Both the position numbers and the translations under genes were made by a program. Positions 39,346 through 47,742 of a stretch of DNA of 64,000 bases are shown here, in pieces. This DNA is from Bin80 sp965203305 (GTDB taxonomy: Bacteria; Bacteroidota; Rhodothermia; Rhodothermales; Bin80), in contig OZ241874.1 of assembly GCA_965203305.1 (NCBI GenBank), positions 2,976,001 through 3,040,000 of the forward strand, read 5' to 3'. Under the pieces are notes generated by a model. The model was not told the origin of the DNA, did no database searches, and saw only the letters and a program-made list of their open reading frames with translations. The stretch's first letter is position 1. Each line of letters starts with the position of its first letter.

Positions 39346-39810
39346 GTATGTCTGTGAGTGGGGGTGTTCCGCGAACCTGCGATAACAGTCCCCAATATAC
39401 GCCTTTTTGAGGAATTTATTTGTACCCTTGATTTATGCCTTCCTGCGTTTCCACTCTGTGACCGGGGAGTGATCGTGTCAAGGCTCTTGCAAAAATACCA
39501 CTGTACCCGACCAAATGTGCCTGAAAGTACTCTCATGGCGATACTTCTCTGTCATACAGGAATTTTGCAAGAGGCTTGTGTCGTCTGTCTGAGAATTTTC
39601 TGGGCTGCTGGTTCCTCTGGCAGTCTGCCCCATCTTCGTGATCATATTTCTCCGCCGGGGATTTTTCCTAGGGGATTCAGGGGGCTGGATCTGAGTGTGG
39701 CTCTGGGGATGGCTGGGAGTGGATTCCCATTCACAATTTTATGTCGTATACTTGCGGTACGGAACGCACAGTGCCGATACCGTCAAAGCAAATCCTGTTC
39801 AAATTGAACT
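39346..39810. other. Repeat-containing intergenic region upstream of susC
   Basis: About 465 bp holding the presumed susC promoter, MITE-like copy B (39480-39577) and, on both sides of copy B, sequence shared with 54.1 kb (CTCTGTGACCG-GGAGTG on one side, TTCCTCTGGCAGTCTG on the other). Confidence 0.5.
39480..39577. repeat. MITE-like short repeat, copy B
   Basis: A 98-bp unit with the best-preserved ends of the family: AAGGCTCTTGCAAAA on the left and, inverted on the right, AAGCCTCTTGCAAAA (one mismatch in 15). GTGTC occurs next to both ends and may be a target duplication. The interior aligns with copies A and C. No open frame fits inside, so it would need a transposase from elsewhere. Confidence 0.7.
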
Positions 39811-40312
39811 ATGTCGAATTTGATTGAATTTTTTATTTTCAGTTCCTCTTCCTGTTGTGTGTGCAGCTGTCGTACGGGCAAGAGGGGACACCTAATCCGC
39901 AGAGTTTTCAGGAAGTTTGGCGGGTTGGGACTCCTAGCGACGAAGTCCTGTTTGGGGAAATACAGGATGTTACGGTGGATTCCAAGGGCAGAGTTCACGT
40001 TATAGGCTGGTCACACTCCTCCGTTTATGTTTTTTCTGGATCCGACGGGAAATATATCCGCGAGGTTGGTGCCGAGGGGGAACGGTCCAAGTGAATTTAG
40101 ACAAATAGCTGGGATAGCTGTCGGAGAGGGGGATAGTTTGTTTTTGATGGCAACACTAACCAGATAAGCTTATTTTTCGGGAATGATCCCGCAAAATCCG
40201 CAAGGAGTACAACTCGGATGAATTACGAGGTGCCCTCAGATAGCGAAGCAGAAGATGGCGGCGCGTAATGAGAAAAAAAACAGGATTACCTGAGTTCAAG
40301 CCGGCGGTACGG

Positions 40313-40320
40313 AATTCTTT
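40313..40320 (+). repeat. Target-site duplication, left copy (AATTCTTT)
   Basis: AATTCTTT directly outside the left inverted repeat of the TnpB element; the identical octamer lies at 41703-41710 directly outside the right one. Confidence 0.8.
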
Positions 40321-41702
40321 GGGGCTTATATACCTGGGTGCCCATAGACTATTTGTCTTGGTCCCAGTCTCGTTGACGGGTCATCAGGGAACCCAACGGT
40401 TCACCCCTCGCACGTCCAGTTGCCCCAACCCCGGCGGCCAAGATGTTCGCGGCAGCGTTGATGTCCGCGTGTTCCGCATGTCCACAGGACATACACACAA
40501 ATTTGCGCAGGGAGGCGCGATTCCCCGCGTCCCTGTGTCCGCACCTGCTACAGTCCTGGCTCGTATACGCGGCCATCACACACAGAACCGCCAGACACTT
40601 GTAGCCGAACATCTGAACCAATTGACCCGGCGCGCCTTCCAGCAGCACCCGGTTCAGCCCCGCCTTCGCTTTGACATTCTTGCCTGGATTCTCTGCGGTT
40701 CCCCGGGCAGAGGCGGTCATGCTTTTCACCTTCAGGTTCTCCACCACCACTACAGGGGCTTCCTTCGCGATCTTCGCACTGTTCTGGTGATTGCGGTTAT
40801 GACTGAAGTTTGCCAGATAGGTGCTGCACTTCTGGATCTTGCCCTGTGTCTTCTTCGCCCGGTTCGACATCTTTTTCCGACCGTCTGCTTTCTGCCGGGC
40901 AATCTGCTTTGCCAGCTTCCGCTCATACCTGCGTTTCCGCAATCGCACCCGCTTGTCCGCCTCACTCTCCAGCACTTCGGAGTCCCTGCCGTCGCTGTAG
41001 GCCACGGCGATCATGCCACTGGCGTTTCGGTCAATCCCCGCCACCACACCGGTATCTTCTATGAGCGGGTCATCAATTTCGTACGTGATGGTGGCCCACC
41101 ACTTCCCGCCTTTCCTGTATACCGTGATGTCTTTCGTGATCCCCTCCGGGTACGGGTTGCCCCCTTTCCTGCGGAGGGTTACCGTGCACATCTCCTTTCC
41201 CTTGACCGTCAGCTGGTTTCCCCGCAACGTGTACCCCGTCTTGTCCGGGATGGTGAAGGACGGCTTGGTCCGGTCTCTGCTGTGAAAGCGGGGAGGCTCC
41301 GAAAGTCCCCTGTCGTACCTTTTCCATGCGTCTGCCTGGTACTTGAATACATACCGTACCGTGGCATACTGGTAGTGTTTCAGCCACGGATACTTCTTCT
41401 TCAAGATCTGCATGTACTCGCTCCCTGTTCCGAAGAAGGTGGTGGACGGTCCGTTCTCCCCTCGCTCTCGTGCCTCCTGTTTTCGCTGGAGGGTGATGGC
41501 GAGACCTTCGTTCCACATCTTCCTCCAGACCCCTGCCAGCCGCGCCAGTTTCCGAGCTTTGGTGCCCGACCCCGGCAGGATGCGGTATGTGATCTTTCGG
41601 CACGTCTTCCCTTTCTTCTTGGCCATGTTTCTCTCTCGTATTACACTGTAGTACGCGTACAGGGGCTCAACGTTCCCGTGGGCACTCAGGTATATAAGCC
41701 CC
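40321..41702 (-). mobile_element. TnpB-only insertion element with terminal inverted repeats
   Basis: A 1382-bp element. Its ends, 40321-40343 and 41680-41702, are 23-bp inverted repeats (GGGGCTTATATACCTG then R, then TGCCC) with one mismatch. It is flanked by the 8-bp direct repeats AATTCTTT. It holds a single gene, tnpB. IS200/IS605 and IS607 elements normally lack both true terminal inverted repeats and target duplications, so these ends point to mobilisation by a DDE-type transposase acting in trans. The target is a beta-propeller gene whose coding sense resumes across the insertion point. Confidence 0.8.
40349..41626 (-). CDS. tnpB: RNA-guided endonuclease TnpB
   Basis: I start at the ATG at 41626 (MAKKKGKTCRKITYRI; GAGAG upstream), giving 425 aa, a usual TnpB length. 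The split RuvC active site is intact: Asp in AGIDRNASGMIAVA, Glu in VVVENLKVKSM and Asp in HADINAAANILAAG. The zinc ribbon CSRCG...CMSCG lies between the last two. TnpB nucleases use an omega-RNA made from the 3' end of their own gene plus the flanking DNA as guide. Here only 28 bp separate the stop from the element edge, so the guide would be read from about 40320 downward, beginning AAAGAATTCC on the minus strand. There is no tnpA beside it. The protein looks functional. Confidence 0.92.
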   Translation of the reverse strand: MAKKKGKTCRKITYRILPGSGTKARKLARLAGVWRKMWNEGLAITLQRKQEARERGENGPSTTFFGTGSEYMQILKKKYPWLKHYQYATVRYVFKYQADAWKRYDRGLSEPPRFHSRDRTKPSFTIPDKTGYTLRGNQLTVKGKEMCTVTLRRKGGNPYPEGITKDITVYRKGGKWWATITYEIDDPLIEDTGVVAGIDRNASGMIAVAYSDGRDSEVLESEADKRVRLRKRRYERKLAKQIARQKADGRKKMSNRAKKTQGKIQKCSTYLANFSHNRNHQNSAKIAKEAPVVVVENLKVKSMTASARGTAENPGKNVKAKAGLNRVLLEGAPGQLVQMFGYKCLAVLCVMAAYTSQDCSRCGHRDAGNRASLRKFVCMSCGHAEHADINAAANILAAGVGATGRARGEPLGSLMTRQRDWDQDK

Positions 41703-41710
41703 AATTCTTT
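41703..41710 (+). repeat. Target-site duplication, right copy (AATTCTTT)
   Basis: Identical to the octamer at 40313-40320 and directly outside the right inverted repeat of the TnpB element. Confidence 0.8.
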
Positions 41711-41994
41711 CGTGGATGATGAGGAACAGATATGGGTACAGCTGAATGCTCCAGAGAAAGAGAAAGAGTCTACAGCAACCTGTTTGATCCTGGACACAAG
41801 CGGAAATCTGATGACTTCTCTCGAATTACCCGCAAACTTGCGTATGGAAATTATTCGCAGTGGGAAGGCTTGCGGGGTATTGCGTGCGGGAGACGGCACA
41901 AATTTATTGGCTGTCTGCGACATTTTACAGATTGCGCGAACCGCTGGCATATCTGCAAGGAGAATGGGTATTCTGAAAAACGGACAGACATTTT

Positions 41995-43239
41995 CTACAA
42001 CTTGCGCCGGGACGAGTCAAGATTCGGCAGAACATGCCCCATGCGATCCCGCTTCGTGCGCAGGTAATTCAAATTTTCGTGATTGGCAGGCACCTCAATA
42101 GGTACACTCTCTGTGATTTCCAGTCCATATCCGTCCAGCCCAACACGCTTGGTCGGGTTGTTCGTCATCAGCCTCAGTTTGCGTATGCCCAGATCACGGA
42201 GAATCTGGCATCCAATGCCATAATCCCGGTGATCCATATCAAACCCCAAAGCCAGGTTGGCCTCAACCGTATCAAGTCCCTCCTGGTCCTGTAACTCATA
42301 CGCCCGCAGTTTATTCAGAAGACCAATCCCGCGTCCCTCCTGCTTCATGTACAACACGACTCCCTTCCCCTCAGAAGCAACAAGCTGCATTGCCGTGTGC
42401 AACTGATCGCCACAGTCGCAACGAACAGACGCAAACAGGTCCCCGGTCACGCACTGGGAATGTACTCGTGTCAGAACAGGCTCGTCTTCGGTCCATGAAC
42501 CCATGCACAGGGCCAGATGGACATCTCCGCTGGATGCATCTTCGTATGCAGTGAGCGAAAATATGCCATACTGCGTCGGAAGGCGCACAGATGCCACACG
42601 CTTGATCAAAGACCTGCGTGCCATGCGGAAGGCAACCAGATCACTGATCGTAATTATCCTCATATCGTGTTCCCGGGCAATATCCAGAAGCTCTGGCGTA
42701 CGTGCCATGGTGCCATCTTTATTCATAATCTCAACAAGCACTCCAACCGGCGGAAGGTCAGCAAGACGCACAAGGTCAACCGTTGCTTCCGTATGCCCGG
42801 TCCTTCGCAATACTCCGCCCTCCCTAGCAATCAGCGGAAATACATGCCCGGGCCTCGCAAAATCTTCCGGCTCGGAAGCGTCATCGGCGAGAGCCTGAAT
42901 CGTCACCGCACGATCCGCAGCACTGATTCCGGTGGAAGTTCCGTGACTGTAATCTACCGGGATCGTGAACGGAGTGTTGTACAGACTGGTGTTTTCTTCC
43001 ACCATCAGGCTGAGATCAAGCATCGCAGCCCGTTCCGCAGCCATCGGAACACAGATGAGCCCCCTTCCCTCCCGAGCCATGAAGTTCACCAGCTCCGGCG
43101 TTATCTTTGCAGCCGCACCGACAAAATCTCCCTCGTTTTCGCGGTCTTCATCATCCACCACAATCACGAGGCGGCCAGCACGGATATCTTCCACGGCAGA
43201 CTCAATGGAGTCAAAAGCACCTGTAGCGGGGCTCTCCAT
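41995..43239 (-). CDS. ribBA: Bifunctional 3,4-dihydroxy-2-butanone 4-phosphate synthase / GTP cyclohydrolase II
   Basis: A 414-aa fusion of both entry enzymes of riboflavin synthesis. The RibB half (residues ~1-205) has the acidic metal loop DDEDRENEGDFV, GRGLICVPM and DYSHGTSTGISAADRA. The RibA half (~206-400) has the zinc cysteines (SQCVTGDLF-ASVRCDCGDQLH), KQEGRGIGLLNKLRAY and NNPTKRVGLDGYG. RibA opens GTP to the pyrimidine intermediate and RibB makes the four-carbon unit from ribulose 5-phosphate. The length is standard. No FMN riboswitch is visible upstream. It starts 11 nt after the yajC stop, so the two are likely co-transcribed. Confidence 0.95.
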   Translation of the reverse strand: MESPATGAFDSIESAVEDIRAGRLVIVVDDEDRENEGDFVGAAAKITPELVNFMAREGRGLICVPMAAERAAMLDLSLMVEENTSLYNTPFTIPVDYSHGTSTGISAADRAVTIQALADDASEPEDFARPGHVFPLIAREGGVLRRTGHTEATVDLVRLADLPPVGVLVEIMNKDGTMARTPELLDIAREHDMRIITISDLVAFRMARRSLIKRVASVRLPTQYGIFSLTAYEDASSGDVHLALCMGSWTEDEPVLTRVHSQCVTGDLFASVRCDCGDQLHTAMQLVASEGKGVVLYMKQEGRGIGLLNKLRAYELQDQEGLDTVEANLALGFDMDHRDYGIGCQILRDLGIRKLRLMTNNPTKRVGLDGYGLEITESVPIEVPANHENLNYLRTKRDRMGHVLPNLDSSRRKL

Positions 43240-43250
43240 TGCAGGTACAC

Positions 43251-43559
43251 CTACTCTTTGACACTGGCAAGGGACTGTTTTTCGACACGGAGCTTGACTC
43301 CTCCGTCAACATCCAGCAGAACACTTGCAGACCCCTCTTCCACCTGGTGAATTTTGCCATGAATTCCACCAGCGGTTACCACCCGGTCTCCCTTCTTGAC
43401 AGCTGCAATCATTGCCTTGCGCTTCTTCTCCCGCTTTTGCTGGGGACGGATAATGAACAGGTAGAATACAACCACAATCAAAAGAAGCGGCACGAACATG
43501 CCAATTCCTCCCAAACCGGAGGAGGCATCCTGAAATAAAAATATGAAAAGCCAGTGCAT
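43251..43559 (-). CDS. yajC: Preprotein translocase subunit YajC
   Basis: Starting at the ATG at 43559 (MHWLFIFLFQ) gives 102 aa; upstream in-frame codons run toward the SRP RNA and are unlikely to be used. The plan is standard: one N-terminal membrane helix (MFVPLLLIVVVFYLFI), the family signature FIIRPQQKREKKRK, and a small soluble domain (VKKGDRVVTAGGIHGKI...VEKQSLASV). YajC associates with SecDF and the Sec translocon. It precedes ribBA by 11 nt and follows the SRP RNA gene, so two secretion components lie side by side. Confidence 0.92.
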   Translation of the reverse strand: MHWLFIFLFQDASSGLGGIGMFVPLLLIVVVFYLFIIRPQQKREKKRKAMIAAVKKGDRVVTAGGIHGKIHQVEEGSASVLLDVDGGVKLRVEKQSLASVKE

Positions 43560-43596
43560 GGTGTAGGATAAAATCTGGAAAGTGTACAAAATAAAG

Positions 43597-43697
43597 AAGG
43601 GTAAGCTGACCGTATCGCGTCGCTTCAACCTCCTACCGCTGCTGCCTTCCGGCCCTGACGGGGTTCAGAGGGAGCTGACCGTACGGGACTTACCCTT
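43597..43697 (-). ncRNA. ffs: Bacterial small signal recognition particle RNA (4.5S)
   Basis: On the minus strand the invariant apical loop of SRP RNA is present: GTCAGGGCCGGAAGGCAGCAG. The 5' end AAGGGTAAG pairs with the 3' end CTTACCCTT, and inner segments pair as well, giving a single long hairpin of about 101 nt, the size of 4.5S-type RNAs. It binds Ffh to deliver membrane proteins co-translationally. It lies between priA and yajC, all on the minus strand. A T-rich stretch (CTTTATTTTG) follows the 3' end and may help termination. Confidence 0.93.
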
Positions 43698-43740
43698 CAG
43701 GAGGCAGTCTACCCATCACCGGAATGCTTGTTCCCGCTTC

Positions 43741-46212
43741 TCAGACCTGCTCCACTCCGTCAACATTCACGGATACATGAAGATCGCGGCCCGGTGAGGG
43801 AGAATTGCGGAGAACTGTGCGAAGATCTTCCTGAAGCGAAGCATATGCCTTGGGAGCCTTGACAATCAGGAAGTTTCGATACTGATGTTCCACGCGTTCC
43901 ACATGGGGCTGCTCCGGCCCCATTACCGAAACCGTGGAAGGCAGCTGGCGGAGCAGCAGATCTCTCCATATTTGTGCAAGATTTTCAACAGCCGGTTTGG
44001 GAGCTCCCCGCACCTGGATTCCAACAATACGCCCGAACGGAGGATAGTGCAGTTTTTTTCGATGCCGAATCAGAACCTCGGCATATCCCTCAAAATTGTG
44101 TTCCTGTAAAAATGAGAACATCGGGTGGTACGGCCGGCGCGTCTGCAGCAGAACCTCCCCTGGCAAATTGGCCCTGCCCGCCCTTCCGGCAACCTGCATA
44201 AGCAGCTGAAATGTGCGCTCCTCGCTCTGGAAGTCCGGCAGCCGAAGCCCCAGATCACAGTTGATCACCCCGACGAGGGTCACCCGGCCAAAATCAAGCC
44301 CCTTGGCCACCATCTGGGTGCCGATCAGAATATCTGCTCCTCCGTCAGCAAACACGCTCAGGATTTCATGATGTGCATCCTTGCCTCGCGTGCTGTCCCG
44401 ATCCATTCGAAGAATTCTGGCATCTCTGAACAGCTCCCCCAGCTCCTCGGCAACGCGCTGCGTTCCGCTCCCCATTGGAGCGAATGCGATTGCACCACAT
44501 CTTGGACAGGTGACCAGAACTTGCCCCGTATATCCGCAATAATGACATCGCAGCTTGTTTTCCCCCTGATGATATGTCATGGATACACTGCAGGCGATGC
44601 ACTGAGGAACAAATCCGCAATCCTGGCACTCAAGGATTGGCGCATACCCGCGGCGATTTTGCAGGAGAATAACCTGTTCCCTGCGCTCAAGCCGAGTCCT
44701 GATTGCCTGGATCAGAGGCTCCGACAGCGGACCGTCAAGTCCCTTCTCTTCCCGTTCATAGCAGAGGTCAATGATGTGAATGGACGGAAGCGGTGCCGCA
44801 GACTTTCCCCGAGAAGGGACACGTTCTGGCATGGACAGGAGCCTGTATTTCCCCTGTCTTGCATTCACCAGAGTTTCCAGGGACAAGGTGGCAGATCCAA
44901 GTATGCAGACACACTGGGACATCTTTGTTCGCATGACCGCAACATCCCTGGCATGGTAGCGGGGAGAAGTGTCCATCTGCTTGTAAGAGCCGTCATGCTC
45001 CTCGTCTACAATGATGAGACCGAGATTTTGAACCGGAGCAAGAACGGCCGACCTTGGACCTATGACAACCCGGTACTTGCCCGCACGAATCAGTTGCCAG
45101 ACATCATGACGCTCCCCCTGCCCCATGCGGGAATGAAGGACGGCAACCGTGTTCCCGAAGCGACTCCGAAAACGCTGCACTGTCTGCGGAGTGAGCGCGA
45201 TTTCGGGAACCAGCACAATCGCTGTCCTGTTCAGGGAGAAGACAGATTCCAGTGCAGACAGATAAACCTCCGTCTTGCCGCTTCCAGTGACCCCGTGAAG
45301 GGCAAATGTCTGAAATGTCTGTGCAGCGACAGCCTCCCTGATCGCCTCTACAGCTTTTGCCTGAAACGGATGGAATTCTGGTGCCGTGCTGGGAGAATAA
45401 TCGTCCGAACGCATCCACTCTGGAATCCGGAACACCTCCTTTTCTGTGATGGAGAAAATGCCCCTCTGCTCAAGAGACCGTACCGTCTGGAAACTTGCGT
45501 TGCATGCCTTCCGAACCTCCGCCAGTGAGAGGTCGCTCTGGCTGGACTGCTTCAGTTCAAGGATTAGCTGGGCGATCAGCTTCTTCTGTTTCTCTCCCCG
45601 AAACTGCGAACTTGCATCCCGCAATGCCTCCACAGATCGGAATGCCGGGGCGAGAACCAGAAACTTTCCGGTTTTTGTGCTTACCGTTGGATCCCGCAGT
45701 TCAATGATCCGCCGCAAGGCCCCCTGAGATTCCGCCTTTGCGATTTCCTGCTCGGAAATGCGCAATCCGATTCGTTTCATTCTGGCCGGCGTTGTGCGCC
45801 GGTGCTTGATCATGTGCACCTGCAACTCGGGAGAAACCTCTTTCCAGTTTTCGGACGACTCGGAGGCCAGATAATAGACAACATGCTCCTTTTTCTGTAT
45901 GCCTGCCGGAAGTGCTGCATTCAGGGCCTCGCCCCAGGAGCATACATAATACCGGGATATCCAGCGGGTAAGCTCAAGGAGGTCTGGATGAAACAGGGGT
46001 TCGCCACTCACCGCAGACCGCACAGCCCGAAGCTTCACACCCTCACGAACCTGCACATTCAGTTCAGTTACAATTCCAGTATATGTGCGCTTGCGCACTG
46101 GAACCAGAACCAGGGAACCTACCCCCACAGACCCTTCCAGCTCGGCTGGCAGCTCATAGGAATAGAGCTTGTCAACGGGAATCGGCAGGGCAACACTGAT
46201 CGCACATGCCAT
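43741..46212 (-). CDS. priA: Primosomal protein N', replication restart helicase PriA
   Basis: An 823-aa superfamily-2 helicase that reloads the replisome at stalled forks. Seen: the N-terminal 3'-DNA-binding domain (VALPIPVDKLYSYELP), Walker A LHGVTGSGKTEVYL (~310), the DEEHDGSYKQ Walker B, and the PriA zinc module with paired cysteines (CQDCG, CIAC, CHYCG, CPRCG) around residues 530-575. The C-terminal helicase motifs include QMVAKGLDF and QVAGRAGR. Length is a little above the E. coli enzyme. It follows the GNAT gene by 8 nt and precedes the SRP RNA gene. Confidence 0.96.
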   Translation of the reverse strand: MACAISVALPIPVDKLYSYELPAELEGSVGVGSLVLVPVRKRTYTGIVTELNVQVREGVKLRAVRSAVSGEPLFHPDLLELTRWISRYYVCSWGEALNAALPAGIQKKEHVVYYLASESSENWKEVSPELQVHMIKHRRTTPARMKRIGLRISEQEIAKAESQGALRRIIELRDPTVSTKTGKFLVLAPAFRSVEALRDASSQFRGEKQKKLIAQLILELKQSSQSDLSLAEVRKACNASFQTVRSLEQRGIFSITEKEVFRIPEWMRSDDYSPSTAPEFHPFQAKAVEAIREAVAAQTFQTFALHGVTGSGKTEVYLSALESVFSLNRTAIVLVPEIALTPQTVQRFRSRFGNTVAVLHSRMGQGERHDVWQLIRAGKYRVVIGPRSAVLAPVQNLGLIIVDEEHDGSYKQMDTSPRYHARDVAVMRTKMSQCVCILGSATLSLETLVNARQGKYRLLSMPERVPSRGKSAAPLPSIHIIDLCYEREEKGLDGPLSEPLIQAIRTRLERREQVILLQNRRGYAPILECQDCGFVPQCIACSVSMTYHQGENKLRCHYCGYTGQVLVTCPRCGAIAFAPMGSGTQRVAEELGELFRDARILRMDRDSTRGKDAHHEILSVFADGGADILIGTQMVAKGLDFGRVTLVGVINCDLGLRLPDFQSEERTFQLLMQVAGRAGRANLPGEVLLQTRRPYHPMFSFLQEHNFEGYAEVLIRHRKKLHYPPFGRIVGIQVRGAPKPAVENLAQIWRDLLLRQLPSTVSVMGPEQPHVERVEHQYRNFLIVKAPKAYASLQEDLRTVLRNSPSPGRDLHVSVNVDGVEQV

Positions 46213-46220
46213 GTCCCGTG

Positions 46221-46844
46221 CTATTCAAAGGGATCCTTTGGATCGTAGAGCATGCCCGTGCAGAGACACATCTGCCGCTTCATCCGCTGGAGCACATCAT
46301 AGTTCGGACAGCTCCGACATCCCTGCCAGAACGCATCTTCATCGGTAAGCTCGCTGAATGTCACCGGCTTGTAACCCAGTTCAGAATTGATCTTCATCAC
46401 GGCAAGACTGGTGGTAATTCCAAAGAGTTTTGCTTCCGGGTAGAGTTCTCTGGAAAGCTCAAAGGCACGACGCTTGATCCGGCGAGCAAGCCCCTTCCTG
46501 CGAAAATCAGGGGCGATAATCAAGCCAGAATTGACAGCATATTTGCCGTGATCCCATGTTTCAATGTAGCAGAATCCTGCTACTTCACTATTTGGGCCAA
46601 GTGCAATCACTGCCTTTCCCTCCTCCATCTTCGTACGGATATAGTCTGGGGCACGTTCCGCAATCCCCGTCCCTCGCTGGGCCGCAGCGATTTTAATCAG
46701 ATCGCAGACTTCCTGTGCGAACCTGCAATGGTCCGGAGTGGCTACGACAATGCTGACTGCTGCCGAAGCCTCTACAACTGGAAGTGCTATGGGTGTATCA
46801 ACAAGCACGGCTAAATTGGAAGTGAACTTGCCGTGTAAGCACAA
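46221..46844 (-). CDS. GNAT-family N-acetyltransferase with Cys-rich C-terminal tail
   Basis: Up to 207 aa; the start is uncertain because family homology seems to begin near VVATPDHC, about 30 residues in. The GNAT fold is seen as GFCYIETW, the acetyl-CoA loop IIAPDFRRKGLARRI (R/Q-x-x-G-x-A/G type) and the following helix. The C-terminus carries several cysteines (FWQGCRSCPNYD, RQMCLCTGM), suggesting a metal site. Similar GNAT proteins in Bacteroidota often lie beside arginine genes and are suspected to act on amino acids; here the neighbour is priA (8-nt gap), so the substrate stays unknown. Confidence 0.75.
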   Translation of the reverse strand: MCLHGKFTSNLAVLVDTPIALPVVEASAAVSIVVATPDHCRFAQEVCDLIKIAAAQRGTGIAERAPDYIRTKMEEGKAVIALGPNSEVAGFCYIETWDHGKYAVNSGLIIAPDFRRKGLARRIKRRAFELSRELYPEAKLFGITTSLAVMKINSELGYKPVTFSELTDEDAFWQGCRSCPNYDVLQRMKRQMCLCTGMLYDPKDPFE

Positions 46845-46920
46845 AGCGGAAAATGGTTCCGTTGAACGTATAAGGGGTTTTGCACGTTGACACCGAAAAC
46901 CTTAGATTTGCCTGTACGCC

Positions 46921-47088
46921 ATGGAAGAATGTCCTTCCTGTGCACTGGAAGTGGATCGCACGATAGATGGATGTCCGTACTGCGGGTATGAGTTTCCTCA
47001 GCAGACTCGGAGCCGAACACTCATGGCCTGGGTCATGGCCTTGCTTTTAATCTGGCCCCTGTTTGAGATTATACAGCTGATCTTTTGA
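46921..47088 (+). CDS. Small zinc-ribbon membrane protein
   Basis: A 55-aa protein starting at the ATG at 46921. Two CxxC pairs near the N-terminus (MEECPSCALE and GCPYCGYEF) form a zinc ribbon, and the rest is one membrane helix (LMAWVMALLLIWPLFEIIQLIF). Two-domain zinc-ribbon/TM mini-proteins are common but uncharacterised. It is divergent from the GNAT gene (76-nt gap) and lies about 90 nt upstream of the NUDIX gene on the same strand. The CPYCGYEF ribbon resembles the C-terminal ribbon of the ion channel two genes on. Confidence 0.75.
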   Translation: MEECPSCALEVDRTIDGCPYCGYEFPQQTRSRTLMAWVMALLLIWPLFEIIQLIF

Positions 47089-47181
47089 TGTTTCTGCATC
47101 GCCCGAATCCAGAGAGACTTCACTTCGATCCTCTGGAACCTTGTCCTGAATCCAGAGCTCTCTGATTGAGTCAGACAACTT

Positions 47182-47742
47182 GTGATCATGGGAAAGCCAT
47201 GGCTGTGCAAAGAGAGCCGGGGACGCGGTGACTTCAGGGTGTTCCGGGTGCGCCAGGATACCTGCGAGTCCCCTCGGACCGGAGAGAACCATGATTTTTT
47301 TGTTCTGGAGTCCGCAGACTGGACTACGGTCGTTCCCGTAACACCAGACGGAAAACTGGTCTGTATTCGGCAGTGGCGGCCAGGCACCGCTGCGGTTGAG
47401 CTGGAGTTGCCGGGAGGGGTTATTGACCCGGGCGAGTCTCCCAAAAATGCAGCCATGCGTGAGCTCCGCGAGGAGACCGGCTACATCACCAGCTCTTTTA
47501 TCCCGCTAGGAAAAATCGCTCCCAACCCTGCAGTCCTGACAAACCGGTGTCACTTTTTTCTGGCCAAGGGGGCCACCCCAGCCGGGAAAAGAGAACTGGA
47601 TGCCGCAGAAGACATTGACACAGTTCTGATTGCCCCCTCCCGGATTCCCGGGCTGATTGCCGAAGGCAAGTTGCGGCACGGGATCATCATTGCTGCCCTC
47701 TATTACTACAACCTGTATCTGCAAAGTGGAAGACAAGCATAG
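47182..47742 (+). CDS. NUDIX hydrolase, ADP-ribose pyrophosphatase-like
   Basis: A 186-aa protein with a complete Nudix box, GGVIDPGESPKNAAMRELREETGY, starting near residue 76 and carrying the REEG-type catalytic glutamates (AMRELREETG). The upstream strand VVPVTPDGKLVCIRQWRPG matches the ADP-ribose/nucleoside-diphosphate-sugar pyrophosphatase subgroup, so hydrolysis of ADP-ribose-like substrates is likely. ATGs at 47182 and 47188 are both possible. The following channel gene overlaps its 3' end if the GTG at 47726 is used, suggesting co-expression. Confidence 0.85.
   Translation: MIMGKPWLCKESRGRGDFRVFRVRQDTCESPRTGENHDFFVLESADWTTVVPVTPDGKLVCIRQWRPGTAAVELELPGGVIDPGESPKNAAMRELREETGYITSSFIPLGKIAPNPAVLTNRCHFFLAKGATPAGKRELDAAEDIDTVLIAPSRIPGLIAEGKLRHGIIIAALYYYNLYLQSGRQA

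Larger units (their letters stand above)
39811..41960 (+). pseudogene. Six-bladed beta-propeller (NHL-like) protein gene, decayed and split by a TnpB element
   Basis: Pieces in shifting frames reconstruct a Bacteroidota-type six-bladed propeller: a signal-peptide-like stretch (FLFLLCVQLSYGQE), EIQDVTVDSKGRVHVIGW, YIREVGAEG, then in other frames GPSEFRQIAGIAVGEGDS and FDGNTNQISLFFG, and after the element VDDEEQIWVQLNAPEKEKES and LDTSGNLMTSLELPAN. At least three frameshifts are visible, the first at a T run near 39837. The coding sense runs straight across the insertion site once the 1382-bp element and one copy of the 8-bp repeat are removed (LPEFKPAVRNS|FVDDEEQIW). The product was probably exported; function unknown. 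The 3' end is ill defined and meets the converging ribBA stop. Confidence 0.75.

Noticed and set aside
40268..41719. A 483-codon plus-strand frame across the TnpB element.
   Set aside because: Antisense to tnpB; only its first ~20 codons are meaningful, being a piece of the interrupted propeller gene.
44125..45528. A 467-codon plus-strand frame.
   Set aside because: Antisense to priA, whose motifs are complete; no recognisable domain.
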